Positions 51,170 to 61,367 are shown, counted from the stretch's first letter. The stretch: 64,000 nucleotides of DNA from Chloroflexota bacterium (GCA_012729455.1 JAAYDC010000013.1:30585-94584); one strand, 5' to 3'. The notes: generated by a model from the letters alone, not told the origin. Numbers and translations: made by a program.

Positions 51170-53234
51170 GTGCGAGCCAGACCTCAAAGGCTTCCATACC
51201 GCGGCCGGGGATCCGCCCGCTGAAAGTGGAGCCCTCGATGGGCACCTCATAGCCGGCGAATTTGGTCAGGCAGCTGACGCATTCGATCGGCCGGCCCATC
51301 TCGACCAGCGGGTGGTTATAGTAATAGTTGTCGTTGCCGATGAACACGCGGTAATGATCGGGCGTGTGCCACACGCTGATCAGGTTACAGGGGTTGCGCG
51401 CCTCGCCATCATGCACCAGGCTGGGGGCGCCCGTCAGGCGAGTGATGACGTGCGCACATGCGCGGAAAAACGCCTCCGAGAGTGGCGCGAAATCGAGCGG
51501 CCGGGTCCACAGCATACCCACCGCTTCCATATAGCGGCACGGGTCGGCCTCATAGACAGCTGGGTTGGTCACCACGACGGTTTCCGCAGCTGTATCCTGC
51601 GCAGCTGCGTTATAGTGCCACAGGGCAGCGCCGCCAAAGCTGTTTACTTCACGCACCAGGCAGCTTCCAGCCTGCGGGAGCTCCCCACAGGCGAGCGCCA
51701 GTACCGCACCGCCCTGATACGTGCGTAGAAGGGCCTGCTCATCGGGAGGCAGCAGGTCGGGGTTGGTCACCAGCAGCGCCCCGCGGATACCCTCCAGGTC
51801 GTCGATACGCGCAGCCGCGTAAAGCGGCGCACCGCCATATAGCAGCTCGGATACCAGGCGATGGCTGGGCGTGCGACGCGTCGCTATAAAAGCCGTCAAC
51901 TCGTGATCCACCCGCGCGTCAGACCAGATCACCGCAGCACCCGCCGGCTTGAGCGGCTCGGGGCTGTAAGCAGTATCCCATATCTTGCAGATAAAGGCCC
52001 AGTCGGAGGCGCTCAACCCATCCGCGAGACAGAAATAGGGCCCGTCGGTGGCCGGGCGGTAGCTGCCGCGATGAAAAACCAAGGTGTTGAGGTTGCTCAT
52101 CACGTTGCGTACCATCGACGTCGGAGCGTGCTGCAGAACTCCCCACTGTTCCATGGTATCGTGGATGCTGGCCAGCGGCGTGATGCGCAGCGCGGGCATG
52201 GCGGCACGGTTAAACATCAGCGTCACCAGGAACTCGTAATACAGGCGGCGGCGCTGAGCATCGTTCATCAGGTAGCCGTTATCCCGCTCTGAAAGGATCG
52301 CCAACCCCGGCGAGACGTCCTCTACCATGCAGCCATCGATGCCAGTAGCGGCTACAGCGCGGTAATCGACCCCGTAGCGATAGATGGCCTCAAAGGGCTC
52401 GCGGGTCCAGGCACTGTTAAAGATCACCTGCTTGCCAGCTGCATGCAGGGCGCCGACAAAAGTGCGATAGTAACGCTGCCAGCGGCGCGTGTGATGCGCG
52501 ATCCAGGCAGAGCGCTGAGACTGCCAGATCCACTCAGCGCGCGCCAGCATGGCGTCCGGGTCGCCATCAGCGGTTAGAGCCAGCTGCGGCGGCAATGCGA
52601 TGCCCGTTTCCGCCAGAAAACTGCCCACAGAGTCATCCGAGTAGTCGCCTTCCTGCAGCGCCAGGCGCGGTGACGAGATGCCATCGGCGATCTGCAGCCC
52701 GTCCAAGTTATAGTCCTGCAGCACCTGCAGGGTGCGTCGTTGGAGGATGTCGGCAAAGGGCTGGCCGTCTACATGTTTGAGCACGTTGATGGAAGCCTGG
52801 CTGCTGCCATCGCGGCGCGTCTCGTTCAGCTCGGGGCGCTGGGTGAACCAGGGTTCCGAGATCACTCCGCCGGCGTCGTCGTTGTATTGGTACAGGTTCA
52901 GGTAACTCAGGTAGACCAGACAGCCATGTTGGTGCAGCACCGCGATCAGATCACGCAGGAGGTGATTGGTCCACACCTGGCGGGCACGCTCGATGCTGTG
53001 CGAATGCGCGGCATAAGAGGCATCCACCGGCGCGAGTTTGGTCTCTTTGTCCATGCCGGCATGGCGCATCACAAAGCCGGCTGACGAAAAGAGCAGCGCC
53101 ACGCCATCGGGCTGGAAACCGCAGCGCGCGAGAAACTCGGCGACACCGAAATCCGGCAAGGTGTTATCAAAGCCGATCAGCTCGATCCACAGCCACTTGT
53201 GCGTTGCGGGATGATCAAAAAAGGGTGCTGTCAT
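51159..53234 (-). CDS. Large TIM-barrel glycosidase-like protein, unknown family
   Basis: 691 residues. No signal peptide. The first ~370 residues read as a TIM barrel of the glycosidase type (WLWIELIGFDNTLPDFG start; DYNLDGLQIADGISSPR; AAGKQVIFNSAWT; GIDGCMVEDVSPG, where Asp and Glu could be catalytic). Residues ~430-560 look like a Rossmann/glutamine amidotransferase-like domain (RGALLVTNPDLLPPDEQALLRTYQGGAVL), as found in some GH42-like proteins. A small beta-domain ends it. It may act on an exotic glycoside. GGAG precedes the ATG. It is downstream of three genes on the same strand. Confidence 0.7.
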   Translation of the reverse strand: MTAPFFDHPATHKWLWIELIGFDNTLPDFGVAEFLARCGFQPDGVALLFSSAGFVMRHAGMDKETKLAPVDASYAAHSHSIERARQVWTNHLLRDLIAVLHQHGCLVYLSYLNLYQYNDDAGGVISEPWFTQRPELNETRRDGSSQASINVLKHVDGQPFADILQRRTLQVLQDYNLDGLQIADGISSPRLALQEGDYSDDSVGSFLAETGIALPPQLALTADGDPDAMLARAEWIWQSQRSAWIAHHTRRWQRYYRTFVGALHAAGKQVIFNSAWTREPFEAIYRYGVDYRAVAATGIDGCMVEDVSPGLAILSERDNGYLMNDAQRRRLYYEFLVTLMFNRAAMPALRITPLASIHDTMEQWGVLQHAPTSMVRNVMSNLNTLVFHRGSYRPATDGPYFCLADGLSASDWAFICKIWDTAYSPEPLKPAGAAVIWSDARVDHELTAFIATRRTPSHRLVSELLYGGAPLYAAARIDDLEGIRGALLVTNPDLLPPDEQALLRTYQGGAVLALACGELPQAGSCLVREVNSFGGAALWHYNAAAQDTAAETVVVTNPAVYEADPCRYMEAVGMLWTRPLDFAPLSEAFFRACAHVITRLTGAPSLVHDGEARNPCNLISVWHTPDHYRVFIGNDNYYYNHPLVEMGRPIECVSCLTKFAGYEVPIEGSTFSGRIPGRGMEAFEVWLAPSR

Positions 53235-53263
53235 GCATCACTCCGTAGTGTGAAACGAGCACG

Positions 53264-53599
53264 TTACAGGGCAAATGCCAGCGCAACCAATACAAGCACC
53301 AGCACGATCATGACGCGGCCAAAGCGCCTGAGCGTCGTGCGCAGGTCTGGGGCAGTATCATAGTAGTGCTGCGACCAGATGGTAAAGGCCAGCCATGCGA
53401 TCGCCAGCAGGATGAATCCGAGCTTGTCGATGACGCCATAGGTCCAGCGGTTGATGCCGGCCATGGCTGAGAGCTTGCCCAGCAGAGTGCGCGAACCCAG
53501 CAGGATCGGCACAGCGACCGCCCCGCTGAGAAACATCAGCACAAAGGGCAGAATACCAGTCCACGTGATGCGGTCGGGCTTGACGGGTTCAAAGCTCAT
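53264..53599 (-). CDS. Small membrane protein, unknown function
   Basis: 111 residues with three membrane helices (ILPFVLMFLSGAVAVPILLG; YGVIDKLGFILLAIAWLAFTIW; VMIVLVLVLVALAFAL). The ATG overlaps the upstream gene by 11 bases, implying coupling. The ORF track's longer start lies in another gene's frame. No family recognised. Confidence 0.65.
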   Translation of the reverse strand: MSFEPVKPDRITWTGILPFVLMFLSGAVAVPILLGSRTLLGKLSAMAGINRWTYGVIDKLGFILLAIAWLAFTIWSQHYYDTAPDLRTTLRRFGRVMIVLVLVLVALAFAL

Positions 53600-53939
53600 C
53601 GAAGGGTTTGGTCTCCCATGCGCTGCGCACCTGAGCCAGCTCAGATAGCACCTCGCTGCGGGCCGCCTCGTCCTCCACCAGCGTCGTGGAACGCACATAG
53701 CCGACCAGCTTATCCAACTGAGCCAGGTAACGGCAGCGTTCGGCTGCCTGCGCATCGGGCGTGACCGCGCGGCGCCAGCGCTCTGGCACCCTGCCATCGG
53801 TGCGGATCTCGTCCAAGTCACGATGGCGGGCACCCACCGAACGCTCCACCACGATTTTGCCGATCCATACCGCCAGCGCCAGCAGCGCCACAAAGACCAG
53901 CAGCAGGAGCAGCATGGCTGCCAGAAAGGGCATATCCAT
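53589..53939 (-). CDS. Small single-TM protein, unknown function
   Basis: 116 residues. One N-terminal membrane helix (FLAAMLLLLLVFVALLALAVWIG), then a helical cytoplasmic domain rich in Arg and Glu (RCRYLAQLDKLVGYV). The pair with the next small membrane protein may form a complex. 50 bases after the UroD-like gene on the same strand. Confidence 0.62.
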   Translation of the reverse strand: MDMPFLAAMLLLLLVFVALLALAVWIGKIVVERSVGARHRDLDEIRTDGRVPERWRRAVTPDAQAAERCRYLAQLDKLVGYVRSTTLVEDEAARSEVLSELAQVRSAWETKPFDEL

Positions 53940-53989
53940 TACGTAACTATCCTGTTAACGGCAACGCCTGACACCGAGCCAGTGCGGAT

Positions 53990-55069
53990 TTACCCGCCGC
54001 AGACCTCGCGCAGCTTTTCCATATAGTAGCAATGGTTGGCGAACGAGATATCGGGCGGCTCGGAATGGTCGGTGTATGGGATGTACCCGCCCGATTCGAT
54101 GGCTGGGCGCACGCGTTCGAGCTCGGCGTCGATCGCCGCCGGGCCTTCAGCCAAGGCGCGCTTGTCGACACCGCCCCACATCAGCAGGTCACGCCCAAAG
54201 AGCTTGCGCGCGCGGTTGACATCCATATTGGCCTGCACCTCAAAGGGGTAGGCGATATTGATACCGGCATCCAGCCAGATGGGGATGAGCGGCTCGGAAA
54301 AGCCGTCCGAATCCAGTCCCACGAACTCGACGCCGCGGCCGCGCACGAAATCGACCACTCGGCGGTAACGCGGGTACATGTACTTGCGCACCAGTGCCGG
54401 GCTGATCAGCGGAGCCGTCTTGTAGGCCATGTCTTCCCAAAAGATATAGACGTCTGGCACGACCACATCGAGGATTTGGTCCATGATGGCAATGATCATA
54501 TCGGCGTTGGCGTCCATCATCTCTTCAACAAAAGCCGGGTCGTCGTAAAAGAGTTGGCAGAGGGTCTCGACGCCCACCATATTGCGCAGCGGACCGAAAA
54601 AGCCGCCCCAGCGGTCCGACATGACGATCATCGGAATAGGTTCGGCGCGCCAGGCCTTGAGCTGGTTTTGCCAATCCGGGCCGATGCGCTCGGTCAGGTT
54701 GGGCTGCATGCGTTCCTGCCAGAACGAACGGAACTCCTCGCGGTTGACGACTGGGAACTTGATGAACTGGGGCATCGAACTAAAGGGCTGGTCCTTGCGC
54801 TCGCGCATGAGGATGCCCTCGTGGTTGACATAGGTGATGTGCATGTCGTCTTCGGCGATCACCTTGTGCTCAAAGGGCGGGTGGGGAAAGAACCACTGCG
54901 AGAACCAATGGCGCTTGTCGGCCCCGCAGGTGATGTCAAAGGTATCGGGATCCCAGCCCTCCGAGATCCAGCGCTCGTGCGTCTCGGGCCAGCCGCCGGT
55001 GGCATAAACCGGCACGCGGTCGACTGGTTGGTAACGCATACAGGCTAGGAACCGTTCGCGGTCGTTCAT
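53990..55069 (-). CDS. Uroporphyrinogen decarboxylase-superfamily protein
   Basis: 359 residues of the UroD-like TIM-barrel family. It starts MNDRERFLACMRYQPVDRVPVY, the typical opening of the non-haem UroD-like group, and has DMAYKTAPLISP, GLDSDGFSEPLIP and LMWGGVDKRAL. The H-x-C zinc motif of methyltransferases is absent, unlike the protein at 30345-31481. Such genes are common in Chloroflexota and Planctomycetes sugar clusters. AGGAG precedes the ATG by 7 bases. It lies right after the opp operon. Confidence 0.82.
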   Translation of the reverse strand: MNDRERFLACMRYQPVDRVPVYATGGWPETHERWISEGWDPDTFDITCGADKRHWFSQWFFPHPPFEHKVIAEDDMHITYVNHEGILMRERKDQPFSSMPQFIKFPVVNREEFRSFWQERMQPNLTERIGPDWQNQLKAWRAEPIPMIVMSDRWGGFFGPLRNMVGVETLCQLFYDDPAFVEEMMDANADMIIAIMDQILDVVVPDVYIFWEDMAYKTAPLISPALVRKYMYPRYRRVVDFVRGRGVEFVGLDSDGFSEPLIPIWLDAGINIAYPFEVQANMDVNRARKLFGRDLLMWGGVDKRALAEGPAAIDAELERVRPAIESGGYIPYTDHSEPPDISFANHCYYMEKLREVCGG

Positions 55070-55098
55070 TACTTGTCTCCTACATTTCTCTAGTTGGG

Positions 55099-56103
55099 TC
55101 AGCTCGCTGCGCGGGTGACCATTGAACAGGCCACATAGTGCGGGTTGGTGTCGCTGCCCATATTATACAGTGTCGGGGTGCCCTCGCTGCAAGCCGCACA
55201 CGCCTCGGGGCAGCGATCACGGAACAGGCATCCCTCGGCATCCATGGGCGGATGGGTCACCTCGCCATCCAACACCTTGACGGTACCGCGATACTTGGGG
55301 TGCGGGCGCGGCGAAGCGCCCAACAACGCACGGCTGTAAGGGTGCATCGGCTGGCTAAAGAGCGTCTGGCTGTCGGCAATCTCGACCAGGCGGCCCAGGT
55401 ACATCACCGCCACACGGTCACTGACATGCCGCACCACCCCCAGATCATGCGAGATAAAGACATAGGTCAGGCCGAACTCGTCCTGCAGGTCCTTGAGTAG
55501 GTTGAGGATCTGAGCCTGCACCGAGACATCCAGGGCTGAAACAGGCTCGTCGCAGATGATCAGCTTGGGGTTGAGCGCCAGGGCGCGCGCAATGCCGATG
55601 CGTTGGCGCTGACCGCCGGAGAAAGCGTGCGGATAACGGATCATGTATTCAGAGGGCAACCCAACCGCTTTCATCAGGTATGCGATACGCGCCTCGTGTT
55701 CGCTTTCCGGCATGGGCGTGTTGACGCGCAGCGGCTCGCCAATGATGTCGCGCACACGCTTGCGCGGGTTGAGCGAGGCGTAAGGGTCCTGAAAGATCAT
55801 CTGGCAGTTTTGCCGCACGGTTGCGAGGGCGTGCTTGTCGGCGGTGGTGACGTCGATCTCTTTATCGCCAACCCGAAAGAGCACCTTACCCGAGGTGGGT
55901 TCGACGGCGCGCAGGATACAGCGCGCTACAGTAGTCTTGCCGCAGCCTGATTCACCGACCAGCCCGAGGGTTTCGCCCTGGAATACCTGGAAACTGACAT
56001 CATCAACCGCGCGCACATAACCGACCACGCGCTTGAGGAACCCCTTTTGCACCGGATAGTTCTTGCGCAGGTGCTGGACATCCAACAGTACAGAGCTATC
56101 CAT
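55099..56103 (-). CDS. oppF: Opp-type ABC transporter ATPase (OppF-like)
   Basis: 334 residues. Walker [15 protein letters not shown]-loop [15 protein letters not shown], signature [15 protein letters not shown], Walker [14 protein letters not shown]-loop ISHDLGVV, and C-terminal Cys motif [12 protein letters not shown]. Its ATG overlaps the oppD stop (TAATG). Fifth gene of the complete opp operon. Confidence 0.92.
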   Translation of the reverse strand: MDSSVLLDVQHLRKNYPVQKGFLKRVVGYVRAVDDVSFQVFQGETLGLVGESGCGKTTVARCILRAVEPTSGKVLFRVGDKEIDVTTADKHALATVRQNCQMIFQDPYASLNPRKRVRDIIGEPLRVNTPMPESEHEARIAYLMKAVGLPSEYMIRYPHAFSGGQRQRIGIARALALNPKLIICDEPVSALDVSVQAQILNLLKDLQDEFGLTYVFISHDLGVVRHVSDRVAVMYLGRLVEIADSQTLFSQPMHPYSRALLGASPRPHPKYRGTVKVLDGEVTHPPMDAEGCLFRDRCPEACAACSEGTPTLYNMGSDTNPHYVACSMVTRAAS

Positions 56104-57110
56104 TATGGTTTCTCCCTCAGCAAGAAACAGGCAGCGGTGTGGTCAGCGGTAACTGTATATTGAGGCGGTTCGGCCGCATCACACACACCGGGCATAAAGA
56201 ACTTGCAGCGCGGATGGAATCGGCAGCCCTCCGGCAGGTGATACGGGTCGGGCACACCGCCCTTGATCGATTCCAGGCGATCCGCAACCGGCCCCTCCAT
56301 CTTGGGTATTGAGCGCAAAAGCGCCTGGGTATAGGGATGTGACGGGTTGTCGAACAGCTCCCAGACGGGAGCGCTCTCCACCACCTTGCCCAGGTAGAGC
56401 ACTGCGACGGTATCCGCCATTTCGGCGATAACTGCCATATTGTGGGTGATGAGCATGATCGACATGCCAAATTCACTCTGCAGGCGCTTCATCAGGTCAA
56501 GGATCTGGGCCTGGATGGTCACATCCAGGGCGGTAGTCGGCTCATCGGCAATCAGGAGCGAAGGGTTGCAGATCAGCGCCATGGCGATCATAGCGCGCTG
56601 GCGCATCCCGCCCGAAAGCTCGAATGGATAAGCATCGAAACGCTGTTCGGGCATGTTGATGCCAACCGTGCTCAGCAGCTCGATCACCCGTGCGCGCGCC
56701 TCGGCCTTGGATACCTTTCGATGCACCAGCAATGCTTCGCTCAGCTGGCGGCCAATCGTATAGACCGGCGAAAAGGCGCTGGATGGCTCTTGAAAGATCA
56801 TCGCGATGCTGGCGCCGCGGATGCGGCGGATCTCTTCACTCATGGGACCGTACTTGGCCAAGTCAACCACCGTGTCGTCCTTCCGGAAAAGGATTTCGCC
56901 ATCCACGATACGGCTTCCGGAGCCCGAAATCTGCAGGATCGACTGCGCCGTGACCGACTTGCCGCAGCCCGATTCACCGACCACACCGAGGGTCTTGCCT
57001 TCGTAAAGGCTCAACGACACGCCATCCACGGCTTTGACGACACCCTCATCCAGAAAAAAGTGCGTTTTAAGCCCCTTGATCTCGAGGAGTGTCTCGGGAG
57101 CCTGGTTCAT
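56103..57110 (-). CDS. oppD: Opp-type ABC transporter ATPase (OppD-like)
   Basis: 335 residues from ATG 57110 (AGAGG upstream); the ORF track's 57155 start overlaps oppC by 23 bases. Walker [14 protein letters not shown]-loop IFQEPSSAFSP, signature LSGGMRQRAMIAM, Walker [14 protein letters not shown]-terminal CRFHPRCKFF. Between oppC and oppF. Confidence 0.9.
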   Translation of the reverse strand: MNQAPETLLEIKGLKTHFFLDEGVVKAVDGVSLSLYEGKTLGVVGESGCGKSVTAQSILQISGSGSRIVDGEILFRKDDTVVDLAKYGPMSEEIRRIRGASIAMIFQEPSSAFSPVYTIGRQLSEALLVHRKVSKAEARARVIELLSTVGINMPEQRFDAYPFELSGGMRQRAMIAMALICNPSLLIADEPTTALDVTIQAQILDLMKRLQSEFGMSIMLITHNMAVIAEMADTVAVLYLGKVVESAPVWELFDNPSHPYTQALLRSIPKMEGPVADRLESIKGGVPDPYHLPEGCRFHPRCKFFMPGVCDAAEPPQYTVTADHTAACFLLREKP

Positions 57111-57132
57111 GACCGTTACCTCTTCCATCATC

Positions 57133-58239
57133 TCAGTATGGATCGGCTGCATCACGCATACCGTCTCCCATAAAGTTAAACATCAAGACTGTGATGATCA
57201 CAAATATCACTGGGATCAGCTTCCAGGGCGTCTGTGAGATCGTCACGATGTTCTGAGCATCCTGCAGCAGCACACCCCAGCTGACGGCAGGCGGCTGCAT
57301 GCCCAAGCCCAAAAAGCTCAGCGAGGTCTCGCCCAGGATCATGCTGGGGATCTGCAGCGTCAATGTCACGATCAGGTGGCTGGTAAAGGAGGGCAGCAGA
57401 TGCCCAAACATGATGCGCATCTCGCCCATGTTAGCCAACCGGGCAGCGGTGACAAAGTCCTCATCGCGCAGAGAGAGGATCTTGCCGCGCACCTGACGTG
57501 CCAGAGTACACCACGATACCAGCGAGAGGATGATCGTGATAAAGAAATAGGTTTTGGTCACACCCCAATCGCGCGGCAGAGCCGCCGAAAGCGCCATCCA
57601 GAGCGGGATCGTGGGAATCGACAGGATGAACTCGATGATGCGCTGGATGATGACATCCAGGACCCCGCCAAAGTAGCCCGATACACCGCCGATAATCAAG
57701 CCCAGCAAAAAGCTCATAAAGACGCCCAGCAGGCCGATTGTTAGCGAGATGCGCGAGCCATAGATGACGCGTGAAAACAGGTCGCGCCCCAGCCGGTCGG
57801 TACCAAAGAGCGAAACAGGCACATCTACCGGTGAGGTAAAAAGGTGAAGGTCTGAACTGATCAATCCCAGCCATTTGTAGGGTTCGCCGTGGCTAAAGAA
57901 ACGCACCTCGACGGGATTGGCAGTATCTGCTACTAGGACCATCTTGAATGTTTTTGGGTCTATGCGTTGCTTCATCGGGTAGATGATCGGGCCTGTCAGG
58001 TGGCCTTCGTGAGTCCAGTAGACCTGAGATGGCGGACTATCGCGGTACTTTTCGAGGCGCAAGTCGGGCGGATAGGGAGCAATAAACTCACAAAACAGGG
58101 CGCAAAAATAGAGGATTCCCAAGACCACCAGGGCAACGCGCGCCATGATGCTCTTGCGGAACTTCCACCACATCAACTGCCACTGGGTGGCCTGGTAATA
58201 CTTTTGGGTATCTTGCGTGGTATCCGGTTTCTTGCTCAT
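57133..58239 (-). CDS. oppC: Opp-type ABC transporter permease (OppC-like)
   Basis: 368 residues. OppC_N extension, first helix (VALVVLGILYFCALFCEF), an unusually long outside loop of about 95 residues, then five membrane helices and the coupling loop FVTAARLANMGEMRIMFGHLLPS (E-A-A-x-x-x-G type). The loop (FKMVLVADTANPVEVRFFSHGEPYKW) is longer than in E. coli OppC. Start overlaps the oppB stop (ATGA). Confidence 0.9.
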   Translation of the reverse strand: MSKKPDTTQDTQKYYQATQWQLMWWKFRKSIMARVALVVLGILYFCALFCEFIAPYPPDLRLEKYRDSPPSQVYWTHEGHLTGPIIYPMKQRIDPKTFKMVLVADTANPVEVRFFSHGEPYKWLGLISSDLHLFTSPVDVPVSLFGTDRLGRDLFSRVIYGSRISLTIGLLGVFMSFLLGLIIGGVSGYFGGVLDVIIQRIIEFILSIPTIPLWMALSAALPRDWGVTKTYFFITIILSLVSWCTLARQVRGKILSLRDEDFVTAARLANMGEMRIMFGHLLPSFTSHLIVTLTLQIPSMILGETSLSFLGLGMQPPAVSWGVLLQDAQNIVTISQTPWKLIPVIFVIITVLMFNFMGDGMRDAADPY

Positions 58240-59234
58240 GATCCGCTCTGCCCAAAGCGTATGCGCGGATCCAGGTATACCAACAGGATATCCGCGATGA
58301 GGGTACCGATAATAGTCAGGGCCGACATGATCAGGGTGATTGCCCCCGCCAGGTACATATCCTGGGTCTTTACCGCCTGCAGCAGGACAGGACCGGTGGT
58401 TTGCAGGTTGAGCACAATGGAGGTGAGCGTCTCGCCGCCAATGATGCCCGGCAGGATCCAGCCGATGGTGCTGATGACCGGGTTGAGCGCGATGCGCACT
58501 GGGTAGCGCATGATCACTTTACGCTCGGGAAGGCCTTTAGCGCGCGCCGTGATCACATATTGCTTTTTGAGCTCATCCAGCAGGTTACCCCGCAGCACGC
58601 GGATCAGCCCGGCTGTACCGGACATACCGATGATCAGGAGCGGGAACCAGAGACGCTTGAGCATATCCAGCACACGTGCCATGCTCCAGGGTGCGGCAAC
58701 AAACTCGGACGAGAAGAGCCCGCTGACCTGGATGCCAAAGTTGGCATACATCAACCACATCAGTACCAAGGCGAGCAAAAAGCCAGGCACTGAGAGGCCA
58801 AAGAAGCCGAAAAACGTTGCGAGATAATCGAGGAACGAGTATTTGTGGGTTGCTGAATAGATGCCGATCGGGATCGACACCAGATACACAAAGGCGGTCG
58901 TGAGCAGCGAAACCACTGCCGTGAGCGGGATACGCTCAGCGAGGATCTCACTGACGGGCTTGTTCCAGCCAAAGGACCTGCCAAAATCACCGCGCGTGAT
59001 GATGTTTTTCATCCAGATGAAATACTGGGTATATATCGGCTGGTCGAGCCCATATTGGCGCTTGAGCGCGGCAGCCACATCCTCTGAGACGGTGATGCCA
59101 GAAGTTTCAAGCTGGGTGATGTAGGTTGTTAGATAGTCGCCCGGCGGCAGCTGGATAATCACAAAGATGACGATCGAGATGGCAAAGAGCAGCGGGATGA
59201 TAAAAAGCACCCGACGGAGGATATATTTTACCAA
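58236..59234 (-). CDS. oppB: Opp-type ABC transporter permease (OppB-like)
   Basis: 332 residues from TTG 59234, preceded by AAGGGA; the ORF track's ATG at 59321 lacks an RBS. First helix IIPLLFAISIVIFVIIQL, then the typical OppB periplasmic loop with LDQPIYTQYFIWMKNIITRGDFGRSF, five more helices, and coupling loop VITARAKGLPERKVIMRYPVR. Confidence 0.9.
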   Translation of the reverse strand: MVKYILRRVLFIIPLLFAISIVIFVIIQLPPGDYLTTYITQLETSGITVSEDVAAALKRQYGLDQPIYTQYFIWMKNIITRGDFGRSFGWNKPVSEILAERIPLTAVVSLLTTAFVYLVSIPIGIYSATHKYSFLDYLATFFGFFGLSVPGFLLALVLMWLMYANFGIQVSGLFSSEFVAAPWSMARVLDMLKRLWFPLLIIGMSGTAGLIRVLRGNLLDELKKQYVITARAKGLPERKVIMRYPVRIALNPVISTIGWILPGIIGGETLTSIVLNLQTTGPVLLQAVKTQDMYLAGAITLIMSALTIIGTLIADILLVYLDPRIRFGQSGS

Positions 59235-59332
59235 GGTGGTCCCTTTCTCGCAGCAGCCTGCTCGGAGCAGGTAGCCCCGCCAATGCCCCAGGAGCGGGGT
59301 GCCAGCCCAAATCGCGGACACTCCACAAGCCT

Positions 59333-59362
59333 GCCGCAGCCGGCTCCCAAGCCGGCTGCGGC
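59333..59362 (-). repeat. Intercistronic stem-loop between solute-binding protein and oppB
   Basis: Minus strand GCCGCAGCCGGCT / AGCCGGCTGCGGC, 13 perfect bp with a TGGG loop, no T tract. A second small hairpin (CCTGCTC/GAGCAGG) lies nearer oppB. Likely protects the upstream mRNA end and lets the binding protein be made in excess. Confidence 0.7.
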
Positions 59363-59372
59363 CATCGAAGGA

Positions 59373-61367
59373 CTATTCCTCCATGTACCACTGTTCCATG
59401 GAGTGCATCGTAACGATGCCCATCGTGTTGCTGATCCCGACGGGGACGTTGCGCATCTTCTTCGTAAAGAAGGTCGGATAGTACGAGTGCTCGACAGGCA
59501 CGAAATACCAGATATTGTCGCGATAGTTTTTCAGGATCTCCTGGTAAGCTCCCAATGACTCGGGCGAGCCCACCGGCAAGGTCACCAGCTTTGTATGGTT
59601 GGCATAAATCTCTCGCACTTCGGTGGGCGGCTCTTCGCCCGTTTCGCCGGAGGTCGCATACCACTGCTGCCATTCGCGGCCGGGGATATCAGTATAGTCG
59701 GTATAGGCATAGGGCCACAGGTCGTGAGTGCCCCATGAAGCAGTCGCCATGATCTCGTTGGCGTTCCACTTGGGTCCATAGAGGGCTGAGTCCATATTCG
59801 ATGCGGTGGTGTAGACACCGACGTTGCTCCAGTATTCCGCCACCAACTCACCGATTGGCAGCAGGTCCTCGTCACTTTGAACAATATCAAAGCGGATCTC
59901 AAAACGCTTGCCATCCGGGCCAAGGCGGAAGCCCTCGGCATCCTTTTTGTCCATGCCCATCTCGTCGAGCAGGGCGTTGGCCCTCTCGACGTTGTATTCC
60001 GGGTCGTTCAACTCGGTTGCCAGCTGGCCATATTCGCCAAAGTAGAATATGTCGAGGATCTCCTGGCGGTTGATCGCCAGGCTGAGGGCACGGCGGAAGC
60101 GTATATCTCTGACAACCTTGCGCCAGTTCTCGTCGGGGTAGGTAAAGTTCAGCCGATACGAACTGGGCAGGCGGTGCATGCGTGCCATATAAATGTTGAT
60201 CAGCCCTTTGTCTTCCTGCTCCTTCATCAGAGGCAGTTTTTTCAACGAAGAGCGCTCGCCGGGGTAGTCATACTCGCCCGTCAAGGCGCGCATCATCAGG
60301 GTTTCGCGGTCTGCCACCACCTCGGAGCGGATGCCGTCGATATAGGGCAGTTGGTTGCCCTCGGTGTCGACCTTGTAGTAGTAGGGGTTGCGCTCAAAGG
60401 TAAAGACACCGGCTTCTACCTTTTTGACCACCCAGGGCGTGAGGACGGGGTGCCCGATGCCAGCCTCGTTGGTGATATTCCAGGCCCAGCCAGTGATCTG
60501 CTTGGCGTTAAAGAGGTTAAACCACTGGTCATCAGCAATCGACTCGGCCGCCATGAGCGGCTGCAGTTCTTCGAGCGGCGTGTACTTGATATGAAATTGT
60601 TTGAGGTAGTGCGCCGGCTTGATCAGGTCCTGGTAGCCAATCCACCCACTGATCGCCACGTGAGCCGGGAAGCTGCCATAGGGCTTGTCAAAGGTGAGTT
60701 TAAAGGTAAAGTCATCCACCACCGTAAGGGTGGCGGGGTTCCCATCGGGATTATACTCGGACTTGTAGCGCGCTGGAAAGATGGGGGTGATCTCTTCATT
60801 CATCAGGACGTCTTCCCAGGCGAACTTGACGTCAGCCGTGGTGACGGGCTCGCCGTCGGACCAGCGCAGGCCTTCGCGCATGAAAAAGGTAAACTCGGTG
60901 CCCTCGTCATTGACCTCATAGCCCTTGACAACGTTGCCATGCACGCCCTTTTCGAACTCAAAGGCGGCGGGAGCCCAGAGAAGCGCCTCGTTCATGCCGA
61001 TAAAGATGTGCGGGTCTCCAGTAGCGCTTTCCTGCGAGAGGCGCATGATCCCGCCATACTTGCCGGGCTGCCAATCCAAGTCAGCTTCATTCAAAAGGAC
61101 GCCAGGTCCCACCACGTAGGGCTCGAGCGGTAAGCGCTCTTCGATGGGCGGAAGGGTGCCGGCCTTGACCATCTCTGCCAGCATGGGCGCTTCCTGGTAC
61201 TTGGCCGGTGCTGCCAGAGTGGGCTGCTGCTCGGCATCTTTGGTGGTCTCAGTAGTATCCTTGGTTGGTTCGGGCTCAGAAGCGGACGGTGCGCCGCAGG
61301 CAACCAGGGCTGCCCCAGCAGCGCCCACCAGCGACATCTGTAAGAATTGACGACGCGTGTGTTTCAT
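59373..61367 (-). CDS. ABC transporter solute-binding lipoprotein, family 5
   Basis: 664 residues of the SBP_bac_5 family. The N-terminus has a twin-arginine-like RRQFLQM with lipobox VACG, so it may be exported by Tat and lipidated. An acidic Thr/Glu linker follows, then a binding domain starting GKYGGIMRLSQESATGDPH, with EGLRWSDGEPVTTADVKF and RRALSLAINRQEI. The long sequence resembles the glycoside/peptide-binding group near xylooligosaccharide or cellobiose binders. AAAGGAGG lies 5 bases before the ATG. First gene of the opp operon. Confidence 0.92.
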   Translation of the reverse strand: MKHTRRQFLQMSLVGAAGAALVACGAPSASEPEPTKDTTETTKDAEQQPTLAAPAKYQEAPMLAEMVKAGTLPPIEERLPLEPYVVGPGVLLNEADLDWQPGKYGGIMRLSQESATGDPHIFIGMNEALLWAPAAFEFEKGVHGNVVKGYEVNDEGTEFTFFMREGLRWSDGEPVTTADVKFAWEDVLMNEEITPIFPARYKSEYNPDGNPATLTVVDDFTFKLTFDKPYGSFPAHVAISGWIGYQDLIKPAHYLKQFHIKYTPLEELQPLMAAESIADDQWFNLFNAKQITGWAWNITNEAGIGHPVLTPWVVKKVEAGVFTFERNPYYYKVDTEGNQLPYIDGIRSEVVADRETLMMRALTGEYDYPGERSSLKKLPLMKEQEDKGLINIYMARMHRLPSSYRLNFTYPDENWRKVVRDIRFRRALSLAINRQEILDIFYFGEYGQLATELNDPEYNVERANALLDEMGMDKKDAEGFRLGPDGKRFEIRFDIVQSDEDLLPIGELVAEYWSNVGVYTTASNMDSALYGPKWNANEIMATASWGTHDLWPYAYTDYTDIPGREWQQWYATSGETGEEPPTEVREIYANHTKLVTLPVGSPESLGAYQEILKNYRDNIWYFVPVEHSYYPTFFTKKMRNVPVGISNTMGIVTMHSMEQWYMEE

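Noticed and set aside
54032-55048. 338-aa plus-strand ORF opposite the UroD-like gene
   Set aside because: Antisense shadow; His/Val/Asp-rich low-information sequence.
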